Shown here piece by piece: positions 26,919 through 35,842 of a stretch of 64,000 nucleotides of DNA. The position numbers were made by a program, and so were the translations under genes. How positions within the stretch are numbered: the stretch's first letter is position 1; each line of letters opens with the position of its first letter. The notes under the pieces are model-generated. The model searched no databases. It was not told the DNA's origin and saw nothing but the letters and a program-made list of their open reading frames with translations. The DNA is taken from contig NZ_CANMSS010000001.1 of assembly GCF_947500695.1 (NCBI RefSeq), forward strand, positions 1 to 64,000, read 5' to 3'. This DNA comes from an uncultured Pseudoteredinibacter sp. GTDB taxonomy: Bacteria > Pseudomonadota > Gammaproteobacteria > Pseudomonadales > Cellvibrionaceae.

Positions 26919-28471
26919 AAGTACGTGCGCAAATAGGCATGGTCCTTAATTTGGACAAGTGCATTGGCTGTCATACCTGCTCAATCACTTGTAAAAATGT
27001 TTGGACTTCAAGAGATGGTGTTGAATACGCGTGGTTTAATAATGTTGAATCCAAGCCTGGTGTTGGTTTCCCTAAAGAATGGGAAAATCAAGATAAGTGG
27101 AACGGAGGCTGGGTTCGCAATGCCAATGGCAAATTAGAGCCTCGTCAAGGTGGTAAGTTGCGTCTGTTGGCGAATATTTTCGCGAACCCTGATTTACCGG
27201 AAATTGATGACTACTATGAACCTTTTGATTTTGATTATGAGCATTTACATAATGCACCAGAGTCGAAACATCAGCCAGTTGCCAGACCACGCTCTTTAAT
27301 TACTGGGCAGCGTATGCAGAAAATTAACTGGGGACCCAACTGGGAAGAAATTCTTGGGACCGAGTTTGAGAAGCGAAAGGTTGATAAAAACTTTGACGAA
27401 GTGATTCAAAAGGATATCTACGGACAGTTCGAAAAGACATTTATGATGTACTTGCCGAGGCTTTGTGAGCACTGCTTAAACCCCGCTTGCGTAGCTAGCT
27501 GCCCTTCGGGTGCGATTTATAAACGCGAAGAAGACGGCATTGTACTAATCGATCAGGATAAATGTCGAGGCTGGCGCATGTGCGTGTCCGGCTGTCCTTA
27601 TAAGAAAATTTATTACAATTGGAAAACTGGCAAATCGGAAAAATGTATATTCTGCTACCCTCGTATCGAGGCTGGTCAGCCAACTGTTTGCTCTGAGACT
27701 TGTGTAGGTCGAATTCGTTACCTTGGTGTGCTGCTTTATGATGCCGACAAGATTGAAGAAGCGGCCAGCACGGAATTAGAACGAGACTTGTATCAGGCCC
27801 AGTTGGATGTGTTTTTGGATCCTTCAGATCCTCAGGTGCAAAAAGCCGCAAGAGAAGAAGGTATTCCAGAAGCTTGGCTTGATGCCGCACAGCAATCACC
27901 AGTGTATAAAATGGCGATGGACTGGAAAGTGGCGCTGCCACTGCATCCTGAGTATCGCACCTTGCCAATGGTTTGGTACATACCGCCACTGTCACCAATA
28001 CAAAATGCCATTGAAGACGGTTCTATCGGGAAGGATGGTGTGATTCCGGATTTAAAATCTCTGCGCATTCCTATTCGTTACTTGGCTAATTTATTAACTG
28101 CAGGTGACGAAGCTCCTGTGCTGTCGGCTCTCGAACGTATGCTAGCCATGCGTTCTTACAAGCGTTCGCAGTTAGTAGAAGGTGAAGAAGATCTCGAAGT
28201 TCTAAAGGAAGTTGGCCTAAGTAGTCAGCAAGTTGAAGAGATGTATCGCTATATGGCGATAGCCAACTACGAAGACCGTTTTGTTATTCCGAGCAGTCAT
28301 ACTGCTTACGCAGAAGAAGCTTACAGCATGAAGAGCAGCTGTGGATTTAGCTTTGGTAATGGCTGTGGTGGTGGTAGCAGCGATGCGAATCTATTTGGAG
28401 TGCAGCAGCAAGGCAATCGTCAGCAGTTGGACCTAGCTCGTGAGATCACTGTTGTTCAGGTGGAGGATTGA
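26915..28471 (+). CDS. narH: Respiratory nitrate reductase beta subunit NarH
   Basis: The 518-residue electron-transfer subunit carries four Fe-S cluster motifs: CIGCHTCSITCK near the N-terminus, CEHCLNPACVASCP, CRGWRMCVSGCP (Trp replaces a Cys, as expected for the [3Fe-4S] cluster) and CIFCYPRIEAGQPTVCSETC. The length equals that of other NarH proteins. It passes electrons from NarI haems to NarG. The start overlaps the narG stop (ATGA). Confidence 0.98.
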   Translation: MKVRAQIGMVLNLDKCIGCHTCSITCKNVWTSRDGVEYAWFNNVESKPGVGFPKEWENQDKWNGGWVRNANGKLEPRQGGKLRLLANIFANPDLPEIDDYYEPFDFDYEHLHNAPESKHQPVARPRSLITGQRMQKINWGPNWEEILGTEFEKRKVDKNFDEVIQKDIYGQFEKTFMMYLPRLCEHCLNPACVASCPSGAIYKREEDGIVLIDQDKCRGWRMCVSGCPYKKIYYNWKTGKSEKCIFCYPRIEAGQPTVCSETCVGRIRYLGVLLYDADKIEEAASTELERDLYQAQLDVFLDPSDPQVQKAAREEGIPEAWLDAAQQSPVYKMAMDWKVALPLHPEYRTLPMVWYIPPLSPIQNAIEDGSIGKDGVIPDLKSLRIPIRYLANLLTAGDEAPVLSALERMLAMRSYKRSQLVEGEEDLEVLKEVGLSSQQVEEMYRYMAIANYEDRFVIPSSHTAYAEEAYSMKSSCGFSFGNGCGGGSSDANLFGVQQQGNRQQLDLAREITVVQVED

Positions 28472-28473
28472 TT

Positions 28474-29214
28474 ATGAGGATCCTACAACTACTATCCCTG
28501 CTGATGGACTACCCTAAAACCAGCTTGGTGGAACATCTTGATGACATTAAGGAGATTATAGAATACTCGGATCTCCCCTTAGGCCAGCAGCTCGCGCTGC
28601 TGGAATTTGTCGAGCGCAGAGGGTGTATGGATTTGATCGACTGGCAGGCAGAATATGATGGTTTATTCGAGCGCGGTCGTTCCCTCGGCCTGTGGCTGTT
28701 TGAGCATGTACACGGGGAGTCCCGTGATCGCGGCCAAGCCATGGTCGAATTGATAGCCAAATACAAAGAAGCCAACTTGCAGCTTGATCGTCATGAGCTT
28801 CCTGATTATATACCTCTGTTTTTGGAGTTTTTATCTACTCAAGGGCGGGATAATGCCAAACTTTGGTTATGTGAAGTGGCACATATCCTAGCCTTGTTGC
28901 AGTGTCGCCTTGAACGTCGTGGCAGTAACTACTCGGTGTTATTCGATGCCTTACTAGAGTTTTCTGCCGCAGATATCGATATTGACGAAATTCGTCAACA
29001 AGTGGCCAGCGAAAAACGAGATGACAGCAAGAAAGCCATCGATAAGGAGTGGGAAGAAGAGGAGGTGAGTTTTGGTGCTGATTCCATAGATAAAGCTTGC
29101 GAACAGGCGAATCGTAAACCTTCGCAATCCCAGAGGAAAGATCTTGATGTCCCATTAAATTGGGTTGGGTTTAATGATTACCATGATGCCGCTGAAGAGG
29201 GGGCTAAACAATGA
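28474..29214 (+). CDS. narJ: Nitrate reductase assembly chaperone NarJ
   Basis: The 246-residue all-helical protein belongs to the NarJ/TorD chaperones that hold apo-NarGH for cofactor insertion. The pattern LLSLLMDYPKTSLVEHLDDIKEI and LFEHVHGESRDRGQAMVELIAKY is typical. I chose ATG 28474 because GGAGG at 28462-28466 is seven bases upstream; a TTG at 28468 overlaps the narH stop but is poorly placed. The C-terminal ~50 residues are acidic and variable. Confidence 0.95.
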   Translation: MRILQLLSLLMDYPKTSLVEHLDDIKEIIEYSDLPLGQQLALLEFVERRGCMDLIDWQAEYDGLFERGRSLGLWLFEHVHGESRDRGQAMVELIAKYKEANLQLDRHELPDYIPLFLEFLSTQGRDNAKLWLCEVAHILALLQCRLERRGSNYSVLFDALLEFSAADIDIDEIRQQVASEKRDDSKKAIDKEWEEEEVSFGADSIDKACEQANRKPSQSQRKDLDVPLNWVGFNDYHDAAEEGAKQ

Positions 29215-29882
29215 ACCATTTTTTATTTGGAATCTATCCGTATATAGCATTGGCAATATTTTTTCTGGGCACGTTAGTTCGTTATGACCGCGAACAGTAC
29301 AGCTGGAAAACAGGTTCCAGCCAAATGTTAGAAAGTAAAGCTCTGAAACTCGGTAGTCGTCCCTTTCATATTGGTATCATTATGGTATTACTGGGACACT
29401 TTGTGGGGCTGCTGACGCCTCATCAAGTCTGGGACTTTTTGGGCATTACCGCCAGCATGAAGCAAGTCTTTGCAATGGCTATGGGTGGTTTTTTCGGAAT
29501 TATTTGTCTATTTGGTTTAGTCGTGTTGATCAAGCGTCGCTTGGGTAATGAGCGCATTAGGGCAACCAGCTCAACGATGGATATTGCTTTACTATTTATT
29601 TTGCTGGTTCAATTGTTGCTGGGCTTGCTATCAATTTTTGTTTCCGCCGGCCATATGGATGGGGAAGAAATGTTAAAACTTATGAGTTGGGCGCAGAACA
29701 TGGTAATTTTGAATGGCGTTGCTGCTTCAGCTGCAATCGCTGATGTGCACATCATATTCAAGTTGCATGTCTTCTTGGGGATGACTCTGTTTGTTATTTT
29801 CCCATTTAGCCGCTTGGTGCATATCTGGAGCGTACCGGTATCGTACTTCAGTAGAAACTACCAAATTGTTCGTAGCAAATAA
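29211..29882 (+). CDS. narI: Respiratory nitrate reductase gamma subunit NarI (cytochrome b)
   Basis: The 223-residue membrane protein has five hydrophobic helices and the haem-ligand histidines expected of NarI (SRPFHIGIIMVLLGHFVG, then HIIFKLHVFLGMTLF and FSRLVHIWSVPVSY). It oxidises quinol at the outer face and feeds electrons to NarH. The start codon overlaps the narJ stop by four bases. Confidence 0.97.
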   Translation: MNHFLFGIYPYIALAIFFLGTLVRYDREQYSWKTGSSQMLESKALKLGSRPFHIGIIMVLLGHFVGLLTPHQVWDFLGITASMKQVFAMAMGGFFGIICLFGLVVLIKRRLGNERIRATSSTMDIALLFILLVQLLLGLLSIFVSAGHMDGEEMLKLMSWAQNMVILNGVAASAAIADVHIIFKLHVFLGMTLFVIFPFSRLVHIWSVPVSYFSRNYQIVRSK

Positions 29883-29934
29883 CGATTCAAACAGGGAGGG
29901 AGCTTGTCTTCCTCCGTTGTTGAGGTATATAGAG

Positions 29935-30699
29935 ATGATTCGTGTAAACCAAACTGAGATCAGTGAAGCGAAAATCGCTGAAGAAATGCAATATCACAGT
30001 GCTGAATCTCAACGTGAAGCAATGCTAAAAGCCGCTGAAGCGTTGTTGATTAGTGAATTGCTACGACAAAGAGCAAAGGAACTTGAGCTCTTGGATGATG
30101 ATTTGCCGGAAGATGAGGATCATTTTAGCCAAGCTCTATTTGATCGTGAGCTAGATTGTCCCAAAGCGAGTAATGAAGATTGCTTGCAGTATTTCAAGCA
30201 AAATCCTGCTAAGTTTTTTAGTAGCCCATTGATCGAAGCGCGTCATATTTTGATTGCTGCTGACCCTCGCGAAGCAGAAGCTAGCTTGTCAGCCAAAGAT
30301 AAGGCACAGCAGTTGCTTGAGCAGCTGCAAGAAGATATTAGCCAGTTTGATGTTCTGGCTAAGGCTTATTCAGCTTGTATGTCGAAGAAAACTGGTGGTC
30401 AGTTGGGCCAGCTCAGTAAAGGTCAAACCGTTGCAGAATTTGAACGCCAATTATTCCAGTGTCGCCCAGGCTTGCTCGCTGCGCCGATAGAGACTCGTTA
30501 TGGCTATCATATTGTGCAAATTGATCATGTTGTAGAAGGGCAAGCCTTGCCATTTGAAGCGGTTGAAGAGCGCATTCGCCATTATCTGGATGAAAAAGTA
30601 CGTCGAAAAGCTATCGCTCAGTACATTGAGCAGTTAATTTCAACCGCCGATATTGAAGGCTTTGATTTTAATGTTTCCGATTCCCCATTGATGAACTAA
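29935..30699 (+). CDS. PpiC/NifM-like peptidyl-prolyl cis-trans isomerase
   Basis: The 254-residue protein has a parvulin domain (about residues 105-215) with EARHILIAADPREAE, ACMSKKTGGQLGQLSKGQTVAEFE and ETRYGYHIVQIDHV, and no signal peptide, so it is probably cytoplasmic like NifM. ATG 29935 is preferred over an upstream frame that overlaps narI. It follows narI by 52 bp; the same gene follows narGHJI in pseudomonads, where a folding role for nitrate reductase is presumed. Confidence 0.9.
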   Translation: MIRVNQTEISEAKIAEEMQYHSAESQREAMLKAAEALLISELLRQRAKELELLDDDLPEDEDHFSQALFDRELDCPKASNEDCLQYFKQNPAKFFSSPLIEARHILIAADPREAEASLSAKDKAQQLLEQLQEDISQFDVLAKAYSACMSKKTGGQLGQLSKGQTVAEFERQLFQCRPGLLAAPIETRYGYHIVQIDHVVEGQALPFEAVEERIRHYLDEKVRRKAIAQYIEQLISTADIEGFDFNVSDSPLMN

Positions 30700-30726
30700 A
30701 TCTCTTAGTTCTACTGAGCAGATAAG

Positions 30727-30752
30727 CCAGGGCCTGCAACAGCAGGCTCTGG
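30727..30752. terminator. Hairpin between convergent operons
   Basis: CCAGGGCCTGC (30727-30737) pairs with GCAGGCTCTGG (30742-30752) with one G-U pair and an AACA loop. It separates the nar operon from the convergent nrdJ operon; no long T-tract follows on either strand. Confidence 0.6.
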
Positions 30753-30764
30753 AGGATTTCATAT

Positions 30765-31103
30765 CTATAGGCAGCCGCCACAACTTCCACAGCGCCAATC
30801 TTCTGGGTTTATAGCTTGGTAAAAGTACTTTAAGTGGGCTTTATCAAAGGGAATATTGAATTCCTCAAAGAGGATTTGTAGCCATTCGATGTTCGCTACT
30901 ATCCACTCTTCTTCCGGCAGGCCTTCGGCATAGTCCGGGTCATCCTCATAAATAAAGCTATAAATGCCCCAAGTTTCCATATCACTGGCGCGTCGTTCAA
31001 AGGGCAGTTCGATAGGTAATTCAAGATAAGTGATTTCCCAATGTCCGGTACAAAGCTGATGGCCTTTTTGGGTCCACAGTGCACGGAATGGATTGTCACT
31101 CAT
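30765..31103 (-). CDS. Small protein with CGSCGGC tail, third gene of the nrdJ operon
   Basis: The 112-residue protein starts at ATG 31103, four bases after the nrdJb stop; a longer frame to 31127 overlaps nrdJb. It is acidic and rich in aromatic residues (MSDNPFRALWTQKGHQLCTGHWEITYLELPI at the start) and ends in WRCGSCGGCL, with three closely spaced cysteines. No known domain is recognised. Its position suggests a helper of the class II ribonucleotide reductase, for example in thiol exchange or metal delivery; this is inference. Confidence 0.75.
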   Translation of the reverse strand: MSDNPFRALWTQKGHQLCTGHWEITYLELPIELPFERRASDMETWGIYSFIYEDDPDYAEGLPEEEWIVANIEWLQILFEEFNIPFDKAHLKYFYQAINPEDWRCGSCGGCL

Positions 31104-31107
31104 GATG

Positions 31108-31779
31108 TTAACCACACTTGGAGTCACCGCAGTTTAGACAGGTTTTACAACCGTCCATCAAAATGACAGCCTTATTGTGGCATTTAAAGCACAGTAGGGC
31201 GTCTTTAGGGAAAGCTGTGTCTTCAGTGGATTCAGCCTTAATGTATTCTAGGTGCTTCTCTTCAAGAATCTTTTTTTGTTCATTGCTTAAAGACTCCGGC
31301 TGTAACATACCAATGTTCTTTAGATGTGATTCAATGACACTGCCTATTTCAGCAACCAATGAAGGCATGAATACTCCGCCTGATTTGAAGTAGCCACCTG
31401 TTGGGTCAAAAACAGCTTTTAGTTCATCGACCAAAAAAGTAATGTCTCCCCCTTTTCTGAATACCGCTGAAATGACTCGAGTTAATGCCACAACCCACTG
31501 AAAATTCTCCATATTTTTGGAGTTGATAAATATTTCGAATGGCTGAAATTGTTCGTGTACCGTACCGGGGTTGAGTACGATATCGTTTATCGTGATATAC
31601 AGTGCATGGTCGGAAAGCGGAGTTTTTATTTTATAAGTTTCGCCATGTAAACGCTCCGGACGACTTACATTTTCATGCATTGTCTCTGGAGTCGCATCAT
31701 TGACGACAGGGGCTTCATTGTCCTCTTCTTTGAAGATTCTGTAAGCCACGATTTTTTGATTGATTTCAATAGCGGACAT
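31108..31779 (-). CDS. nrdJb: Class II ribonucleotide reductase small part NrdJb (TSCPD and Zn motif)
   Basis: The 223-residue protein corresponds to the detached C-terminal part of B12-dependent ribonucleotide reductase. It has a TSCPD-like region and a C-terminal metal motif CFKCHNKAVILMDGCKTCLNCG ending in KCG. In Pseudomonas the enzyme is split in the same way into NrdJa and NrdJb, the latter carrying the redox-active cysteines needed to re-reduce the active site. A very strong ribosome site (AGGAGG) precedes ATG 31779. It lies nine bases downstream of nrdJa. Confidence 0.88.
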   Translation of the reverse strand: MSAIEINQKIVAYRIFKEEDNEAPVVNDATPETMHENVSRPERLHGETYKIKTPLSDHALYITINDIVLNPGTVHEQFQPFEIFINSKNMENFQWVVALTRVISAVFRKGGDITFLVDELKAVFDPTGGYFKSGGVFMPSLVAEIGSVIESHLKNIGMLQPESLSNEQKKILEEKHLEYIKAESTEDTAFPKDALLCFKCHNKAVILMDGCKTCLNCGDSKCG

Positions 31780-31788
31780 TATAGCCTC

Positions 31789-33927
31789 CTAAAGTTTGCC
31801 GTAGTAGCCTTCTTTTAATGCGTCAAAAAGGTTGGCGGCTGAGTGTTCTTCTCCATCGTAAAGAACCGTTTCATCGCCTTTGATTTTCACTTCGCTACCG
31901 TCTTCTAATTGGAAGCAATATACTGTGTTTTGCAAGTCTTGGTCTTTAACCAATACACCCTGAAATGCTTCAGGGTTAAAGCGAAAGGTGGTGCAACCTT
32001 TTAAGCCCTTTTTATGGGCATAAAGATAGATATCTTTAAACTCTTCGTAGTCCATATCTGTGGGTACATTGATCGTTTTAGAGATGGAAGAGTCGATCCA
32101 ATTTTGCGCAGCGGCTTGTACATCAATGTGCTGCTTGGGGCTGACTTCATCGGCAACCGTAAAGTATACAGGTAGATTATTAGTATCAGCGTCAGGATCT
32201 ACTGTGGATAAGTAATTGAGAAATTCATAAGAGTAAACCTCGGTTTTCACCTTACTTTTTTTGCCTTCCTCGATGATATTTCTTGAGTACCGGTGAGCAA
32301 AGCTAGGTTCAATGCCATTGCTGGTGTTGTTGCCGAAAGAAAGTGCAATGGTGCCTGTGGGAGCAACTGAGCTGTGATGGCTAAAGCGGCAGCCGAACTC
32401 AGCAATATCGCTTATTAGTTGGGGATCAAGGCTTTCAATCTTATTCATGTAGCGACTGTAGCGGGCAAGCAGGGCCTTGCCCTTCACTTTATCGCCTAGG
32501 GAGTGTTTTTCTTTCAATTGAGGGCGTATTTTCAAAAGGCTCTCATCAATGACAAAATCCTCTTCAAATATCGGCGCAGCCCCTTTTTCTTTGGCTAAAC
32601 GAACACCTTCTCGCCAGCCTTCAAGTGCCAACTCACGGCTAACTTGTTCGGTAAATTCCAAGGACTCAGGGCTCCCATAGGGCATTTTCAACATAGTCAT
32701 TGCGGATCCGAGCCCCAAGAAACCCATCCCGTGTCTTCGTTTACGCAGTATTTCTTGTTTTTGTTGCGCAAGAGCCAGGCCATTTTCTTCGACTACATTG
32801 TCGAGCATGCGTGTAAATACGCGGATAAGTCGGCGGTATTGCGGCCAGTCAAAGTGGGCATCTTCTTTGAATGGATTGCGGACTAAGCCGCTTAAATTGA
32901 TTGAGCCGAGAAGACAACTGCCATAGGGGGGGAGGGGTTGTTCCCCGCAGGGGTTACTGGCCCTGATCGATTCACAAAACCACAAATTATTAAACTCATT
33001 CACACGATCAATCAAGATAAAGCCCGGCTCAGCATAATCATAGGTTGAGCGCATAATTTTATGCCATAGCTTTTCCGCCTTTATGTGCCGGTAAATATGA
33101 CAAGCGATTCGTCCTTGTGGGTCTCTTATATATTCGCTGCCCAAGTGTGGCATAGTACGCCAATGAATTATCTGTGTATCACTAAGAGTAAGCTCTAACT
33201 CTTTTTGCGCGCTCTTGCTCAATGGAAACGACAACGGCCACTGTTGTTTATTTTTAACGGCTTGAATAAAGTCATCATTGATGAGTAAAGATAAATTGAA
33301 CTGTCGGAGTCGCCCATCCTCACGTTTGGCGGCGATAAAGTCTTCTACATCGGGGTGGTGAATATCAAAGGTAGCCATTTGCGCACCTCGTCTGCCACCG
33401 GCGGAAGATACTGTGGCACACATTTTGTCGTAAATATCCATAAAGGACAGTGGACCAGAGGTATAGGCTCCAGCTCCTGATACAAATGCGCCTTTGGGGC
33501 GTAAGGTTGAGAATTCGTATCCGATACCACATCCCGCTTTAAGAGTCAGCCCAGCCTCAAGATTTCCCTGTAGTATATCTTCCATAGAATCTTGTAGGGT
33601 TTTGGATACTGTACAGTTTATGGTCGAGGTGGCCGGTTTGTATTCTTTGGCACCGAGATTAGACATAATGCGTCCAGCGGGAATGGTGCCATGTTCAAGT
33701 GCCCAGAGAAATTCTTGATACCAAAAGTCTCGTCGATCACTTTCAATATTCGCCAAAGCTTTGGCAATGCGCTTGAATGAGTCGCTTATGTTTTTATCAA
33801 TGCTTTTTCCATTCGCGTCTCGCAAACAATACTTTTTTGACCAAATATCCTGGGAAGTGTCTTGTAGGCTTATTACCTGTGTATTTGCTGTTTCAGATGA
33901 TGCTGGTATTTGACGAGAATCGCTCAT
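31789..33927 (-). CDS. nrdJa: Adenosylcobalamin-dependent ribonucleotide reductase NrdJa
   Basis: The 712-residue catalytic part of a class II ribonucleotide reductase shows KAGCGIGYEFSTLRPKGA, the active-site NPCGEQPLPPYGSCLLGSINLS and the phosphate-binding APTGTIALSFGNNTSNGIEPSF. Class II enzymes generate their radical with adenosylcobalamin and so work with or without oxygen. A perfect FNR box with a matching -10 lies upstream, so it is likely induced anaerobically with nitrate respiration. No cobalamin riboswitch is visible before it. Confidence 0.95.
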   Translation of the reverse strand: MSDSRQIPASSETANTQVISLQDTSQDIWSKKYCLRDANGKSIDKNISDSFKRIAKALANIESDRRDFWYQEFLWALEHGTIPAGRIMSNLGAKEYKPATSTINCTVSKTLQDSMEDILQGNLEAGLTLKAGCGIGYEFSTLRPKGAFVSGAGAYTSGPLSFMDIYDKMCATVSSAGGRRGAQMATFDIHHPDVEDFIAAKREDGRLRQFNLSLLINDDFIQAVKNKQQWPLSFPLSKSAQKELELTLSDTQIIHWRTMPHLGSEYIRDPQGRIACHIYRHIKAEKLWHKIMRSTYDYAEPGFILIDRVNEFNNLWFCESIRASNPCGEQPLPPYGSCLLGSINLSGLVRNPFKEDAHFDWPQYRRLIRVFTRMLDNVVEENGLALAQQKQEILRKRRHGMGFLGLGSAMTMLKMPYGSPESLEFTEQVSRELALEGWREGVRLAKEKGAAPIFEEDFVIDESLLKIRPQLKEKHSLGDKVKGKALLARYSRYMNKIESLDPQLISDIAEFGCRFSHHSSVAPTGTIALSFGNNTSNGIEPSFAHRYSRNIIEEGKKSKVKTEVYSYEFLNYLSTVDPDADTNNLPVYFTVADEVSPKQHIDVQAAAQNWIDSSISKTINVPTDMDYEEFKDIYLYAHKKGLKGCTTFRFNPEAFQGVLVKDQDLQNTVYCFQLEDGSEVKIKGDETVLYDGEEHSAANLFDALKEGYYGKL

Positions 33928-33952
33928 GATTTCCCCCTAAGTTAACTCCCCT

Positions 33953-33995
33953 ATTGTGAAGTGTGAGGGGAGGCAAAGAATTTGATTTGCATCAA
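33953..33995 (-). promoter_or_regulatory. FNR/Anr-dependent nrdJ promoter
   Basis: TTGATTTGCATCAA at 33982-33995 is a perfect FNR/Anr palindrome. On the minus strand a -10-like CACAAT occupies 33958-33953, which puts the box near -41 from a start at about 33946. Confidence 0.75.
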
Positions 33996-34055
33996 TTAAG
34001 CGAAACTCCAAAGAGGCAATACCTCCTAAAAACTACTTGTTTGAATCGTAGGTAT

Positions 34056-34077
34056 AAAAAAGGCGCTGTAAGCGCCC
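34056..34077 (-). terminator. Intrinsic terminator after moaA-moaB
   Basis: On the minus strand GGCGCT and AGCGCC (34076-34071 and 34067-34062) form a stem with a 3-nt loop followed by six T residues (34061-34056), 37 bp after the moaB stop. Confidence 0.85.
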
Positions 34078-34113
34078 ATATAGTAAAAAAGTGCTGGCTC
34101 TTAGTGGACAAGC

Positions 34114-34659
34114 TTAATTTCGATGTTGGCAGGCAGCGATATCGATTCCTTTTAGCTGTGGAACAAAATTACAGGGACCTTGTCGGCTGTCGAGTTGGCT
34201 TGAAATTATTTCCTCCCAGGCGGTGCGACAAGCACCTGTGGAGCCAGGCATGCAAAACAACATGGTTTTATTAGCCATGCCAGCAAGAGCTCTAGATTGA
34301 ATGGTACTGGTGCCGATTTGTTGGAGCGATACGGCGCGAAACAATTCCCCAAATCCATCAACGATTTTGTCGAGTAGGGGAGTAACCGCTTCGGGTGTGC
34401 TGTCTCGACTTGTAAAACCAGTGCCGCCAGTGATGAGTACTGCCTGTAAGTCATCGGCTGCAATCCATTGGCTGATGGCAGAGCGAATCTGATAGATATC
34501 ATCGATTACAATTTTTTTAGCGGCCAAAATATGTCCACAGCTCACAAGGCTGTCGACTAGATATTGTCCAGAGCTATCGTTGCTCTCATTCCGAGTGTCG
34601 GATACCGTTAATACGGCAATGTTTAGGGGAATCTGATGTTCTGTTGTTTGGTGTGACAT
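34114..34659 (-). CDS. moaB: Molybdenum cofactor biosynthesis protein MoaB
   Basis: The 181-residue MogA/MoaB-fold protein has VLTVSDTRNESNDSSGQYLVDSL, LITGGTGFTSRDSTPEAVTPLLDK and the C-terminal FCMPGSTGACRTAWEEII, all typical of MoaB. It is thought to adenylylate molybdopterin in organisms without MogA. It is 15 bp downstream of moaA in the same operon and ends before a clear terminator. Confidence 0.95.
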   Translation of the reverse strand: MSHQTTEHQIPLNIAVLTVSDTRNESNDSSGQYLVDSLVSCGHILAAKKIVIDDIYQIRSAISQWIAADDLQAVLITGGTGFTSRDSTPEAVTPLLDKIVDGFGELFRAVSLQQIGTSTIQSRALAGMANKTMLFCMPGSTGACRTAWEEIISSQLDSRQGPCNFVPQLKGIDIAACQHRN

Positions 34660-34674
34660 AATGTGAACCTTAAA

Positions 34675-35673
34675 TTAACCACCTAGCATGGCCAGGTGCT
34701 TGGTACTTCCGCTATTGTTTTGCTCTAACTGGTGCCCTTGCCACTTGCCTTTAACCTGTTCGATTAAGCAATGCTCAAGTTGCTCCTGGCTGTCGTTTTG
34801 AAGCAGCGGGCGTAGATCAGCATCAGCTTTATTGAATAAACATAGGTGTAGCTTACCGCTAGCAGAAACTCTTAGGCGATTACAATCGGCACAAAAGTTT
34901 TTACTATAGGGCATGATCAGCCCAAGGCGCCCAGCGTAATCTTCATGTTCAAATTCCACTGCAGGTCCAGCATCGGCCGCACGCTTAGTTTGCCTCCAGC
35001 CACTACTCAACAAACGATCTACGATGGCCTGGCCACTAACATGTTGCTGTTGAAAGAAATCGTGATTGTCATTGGTGCGCATCAGTTCGATCAGGCGTAA
35101 GCTTATGGGACGTGTGCGGATATAATCTAAGTAGCTATCCAACTCTTGCAGGCTGCTGTCACGCATGAGGACAGCGTTTAGTTTTATACGGCGCAGGCCA
35201 AGCTCCAGCCCGAGCTCAACGCTGTCTAGCACCTTTTGTAAGGAATTGTGTCCGGTAATCAATTTAAAGGTCTCTGGCCGCAGACTGTCGGCGCTTAAAT
35301 TTAAGCAATCTAAGCCTGAGTGCACCAGCTGTGGGAGAAGCTTGGGTAGCTTATAGCCATTGCTGGTCATGGCCACGGTTTTAATCCCGGATTTTCCCTT
35401 GCAACAGCTAATGATATCTGCCAAATCTTTACGCAATAATGGTTCGCCCCCGGTGATACGAATTTTCTCAGTACCTAGTTTAGCGAAGCTGCCACTCAGA
35501 CGATCGATTTCCTGTAGGCTGAGAAAAGGTGAGTCATTACTAGGGCAATAGCCATCGGGAAGGCAGTAGTTACAGCGGAAATTGCAAGCCTCGGTAATTG
35601 ATAGGCGTAAATAATTAAAACGCCTCTGATAGCTATCAATAAGCTGATCAGGAATAGTGACAATACTGTTCAT
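34675..35673 (-). CDS. moaA: GTP 3',8-cyclase MoaA
   Basis: The 332-residue radical-SAM protein has the N-terminal cluster motif CNFRCNYC, the SAM-region RITGGEPLL, and the C-terminal second cluster with CADCNRLR and a later Cys. It makes the first intermediate of molybdopterin from GTP. I placed the start at ATG 35673, behind GGAAAGG; a longer frame to 35742 would translate the upstream riboswitch. It forms an operon with moaB and is likely under NarL and riboswitch control. The last Gly-Gly at the C-terminus is present. Confidence 0.95.
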   Translation of the reverse strand: MNSIVTIPDQLIDSYQRRFNYLRLSITEACNFRCNYCLPDGYCPSNDSPFLSLQEIDRLSGSFAKLGTEKIRITGGEPLLRKDLADIISCCKGKSGIKTVAMTSNGYKLPKLLPQLVHSGLDCLNLSADSLRPETFKLITGHNSLQKVLDSVELGLELGLRRIKLNAVLMRDSSLQELDSYLDYIRTRPISLRLIELMRTNDNHDFFQQQHVSGQAIVDRLLSSGWRQTKRAADAGPAVEFEHEDYAGRLGLIMPYSKNFCADCNRLRVSASGKLHLCLFNKADADLRPLLQNDSQEQLEHCLIEQVKGKWQGHQLEQNNSGSTKHLAMLGG

Positions 35674-35689
35674 AAAAGCCTTTCCAAAT

Positions 35690-35793
35690 ACGGGAGGCAA
35701 CAAGGTTTCCCTAGCTACCCGGCAGCAACATGCTGCGGCCAAGTTTGCATAGGCACAGTGGCCTTTAGCAAAAGTGGCTCGGCAGTTGCAACT
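35690..35793 (-). promoter_or_regulatory. Moco/Tuco riboswitch upstream of moaA
   Basis: Read on the minus strand, the leader contains GCCGAGCCACTTTTGC, AAGGCCACTGTGCCTATGCA, then CCGGGTAGCTAGGGAAACC and ends GCCTCCCG at 35691. This is the layout I recall for the molybdenum-cofactor RNA motif, including the GAAA-capped stem and the terminal CGGG/CCCG closing pair. It ends about 17 bases before the moaA start and could repress translation or transcription when cofactor is abundant. Assignment is by pattern; a covariance search would confirm it. Confidence 0.75.
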
Positions 35794-35842
35794 ATCACAT
35801 ATAGTGTCGGCAAAAGGTATTGGCTAGAAGGAGGGGGTGGGC

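Noticed and set aside
23184..29155. Long open frames antisense to narG, narH and narJ
   Set aside because: They overlap highly conserved genes entirely, have no ribosome sites or recognisable products, and reflect codon-bias shadows.
34037..34056. Further NarL site before nrdJa (TACCTCC near 34040)
   Set aside because: Only one heptamer fits; the partner at 7-2-7 spacing is absent.
35674..35742. Longer moaA start adding 23 residues
   Set aside because: These codons translate the riboswitch sequence; ATG 35673 has the ribosome site.
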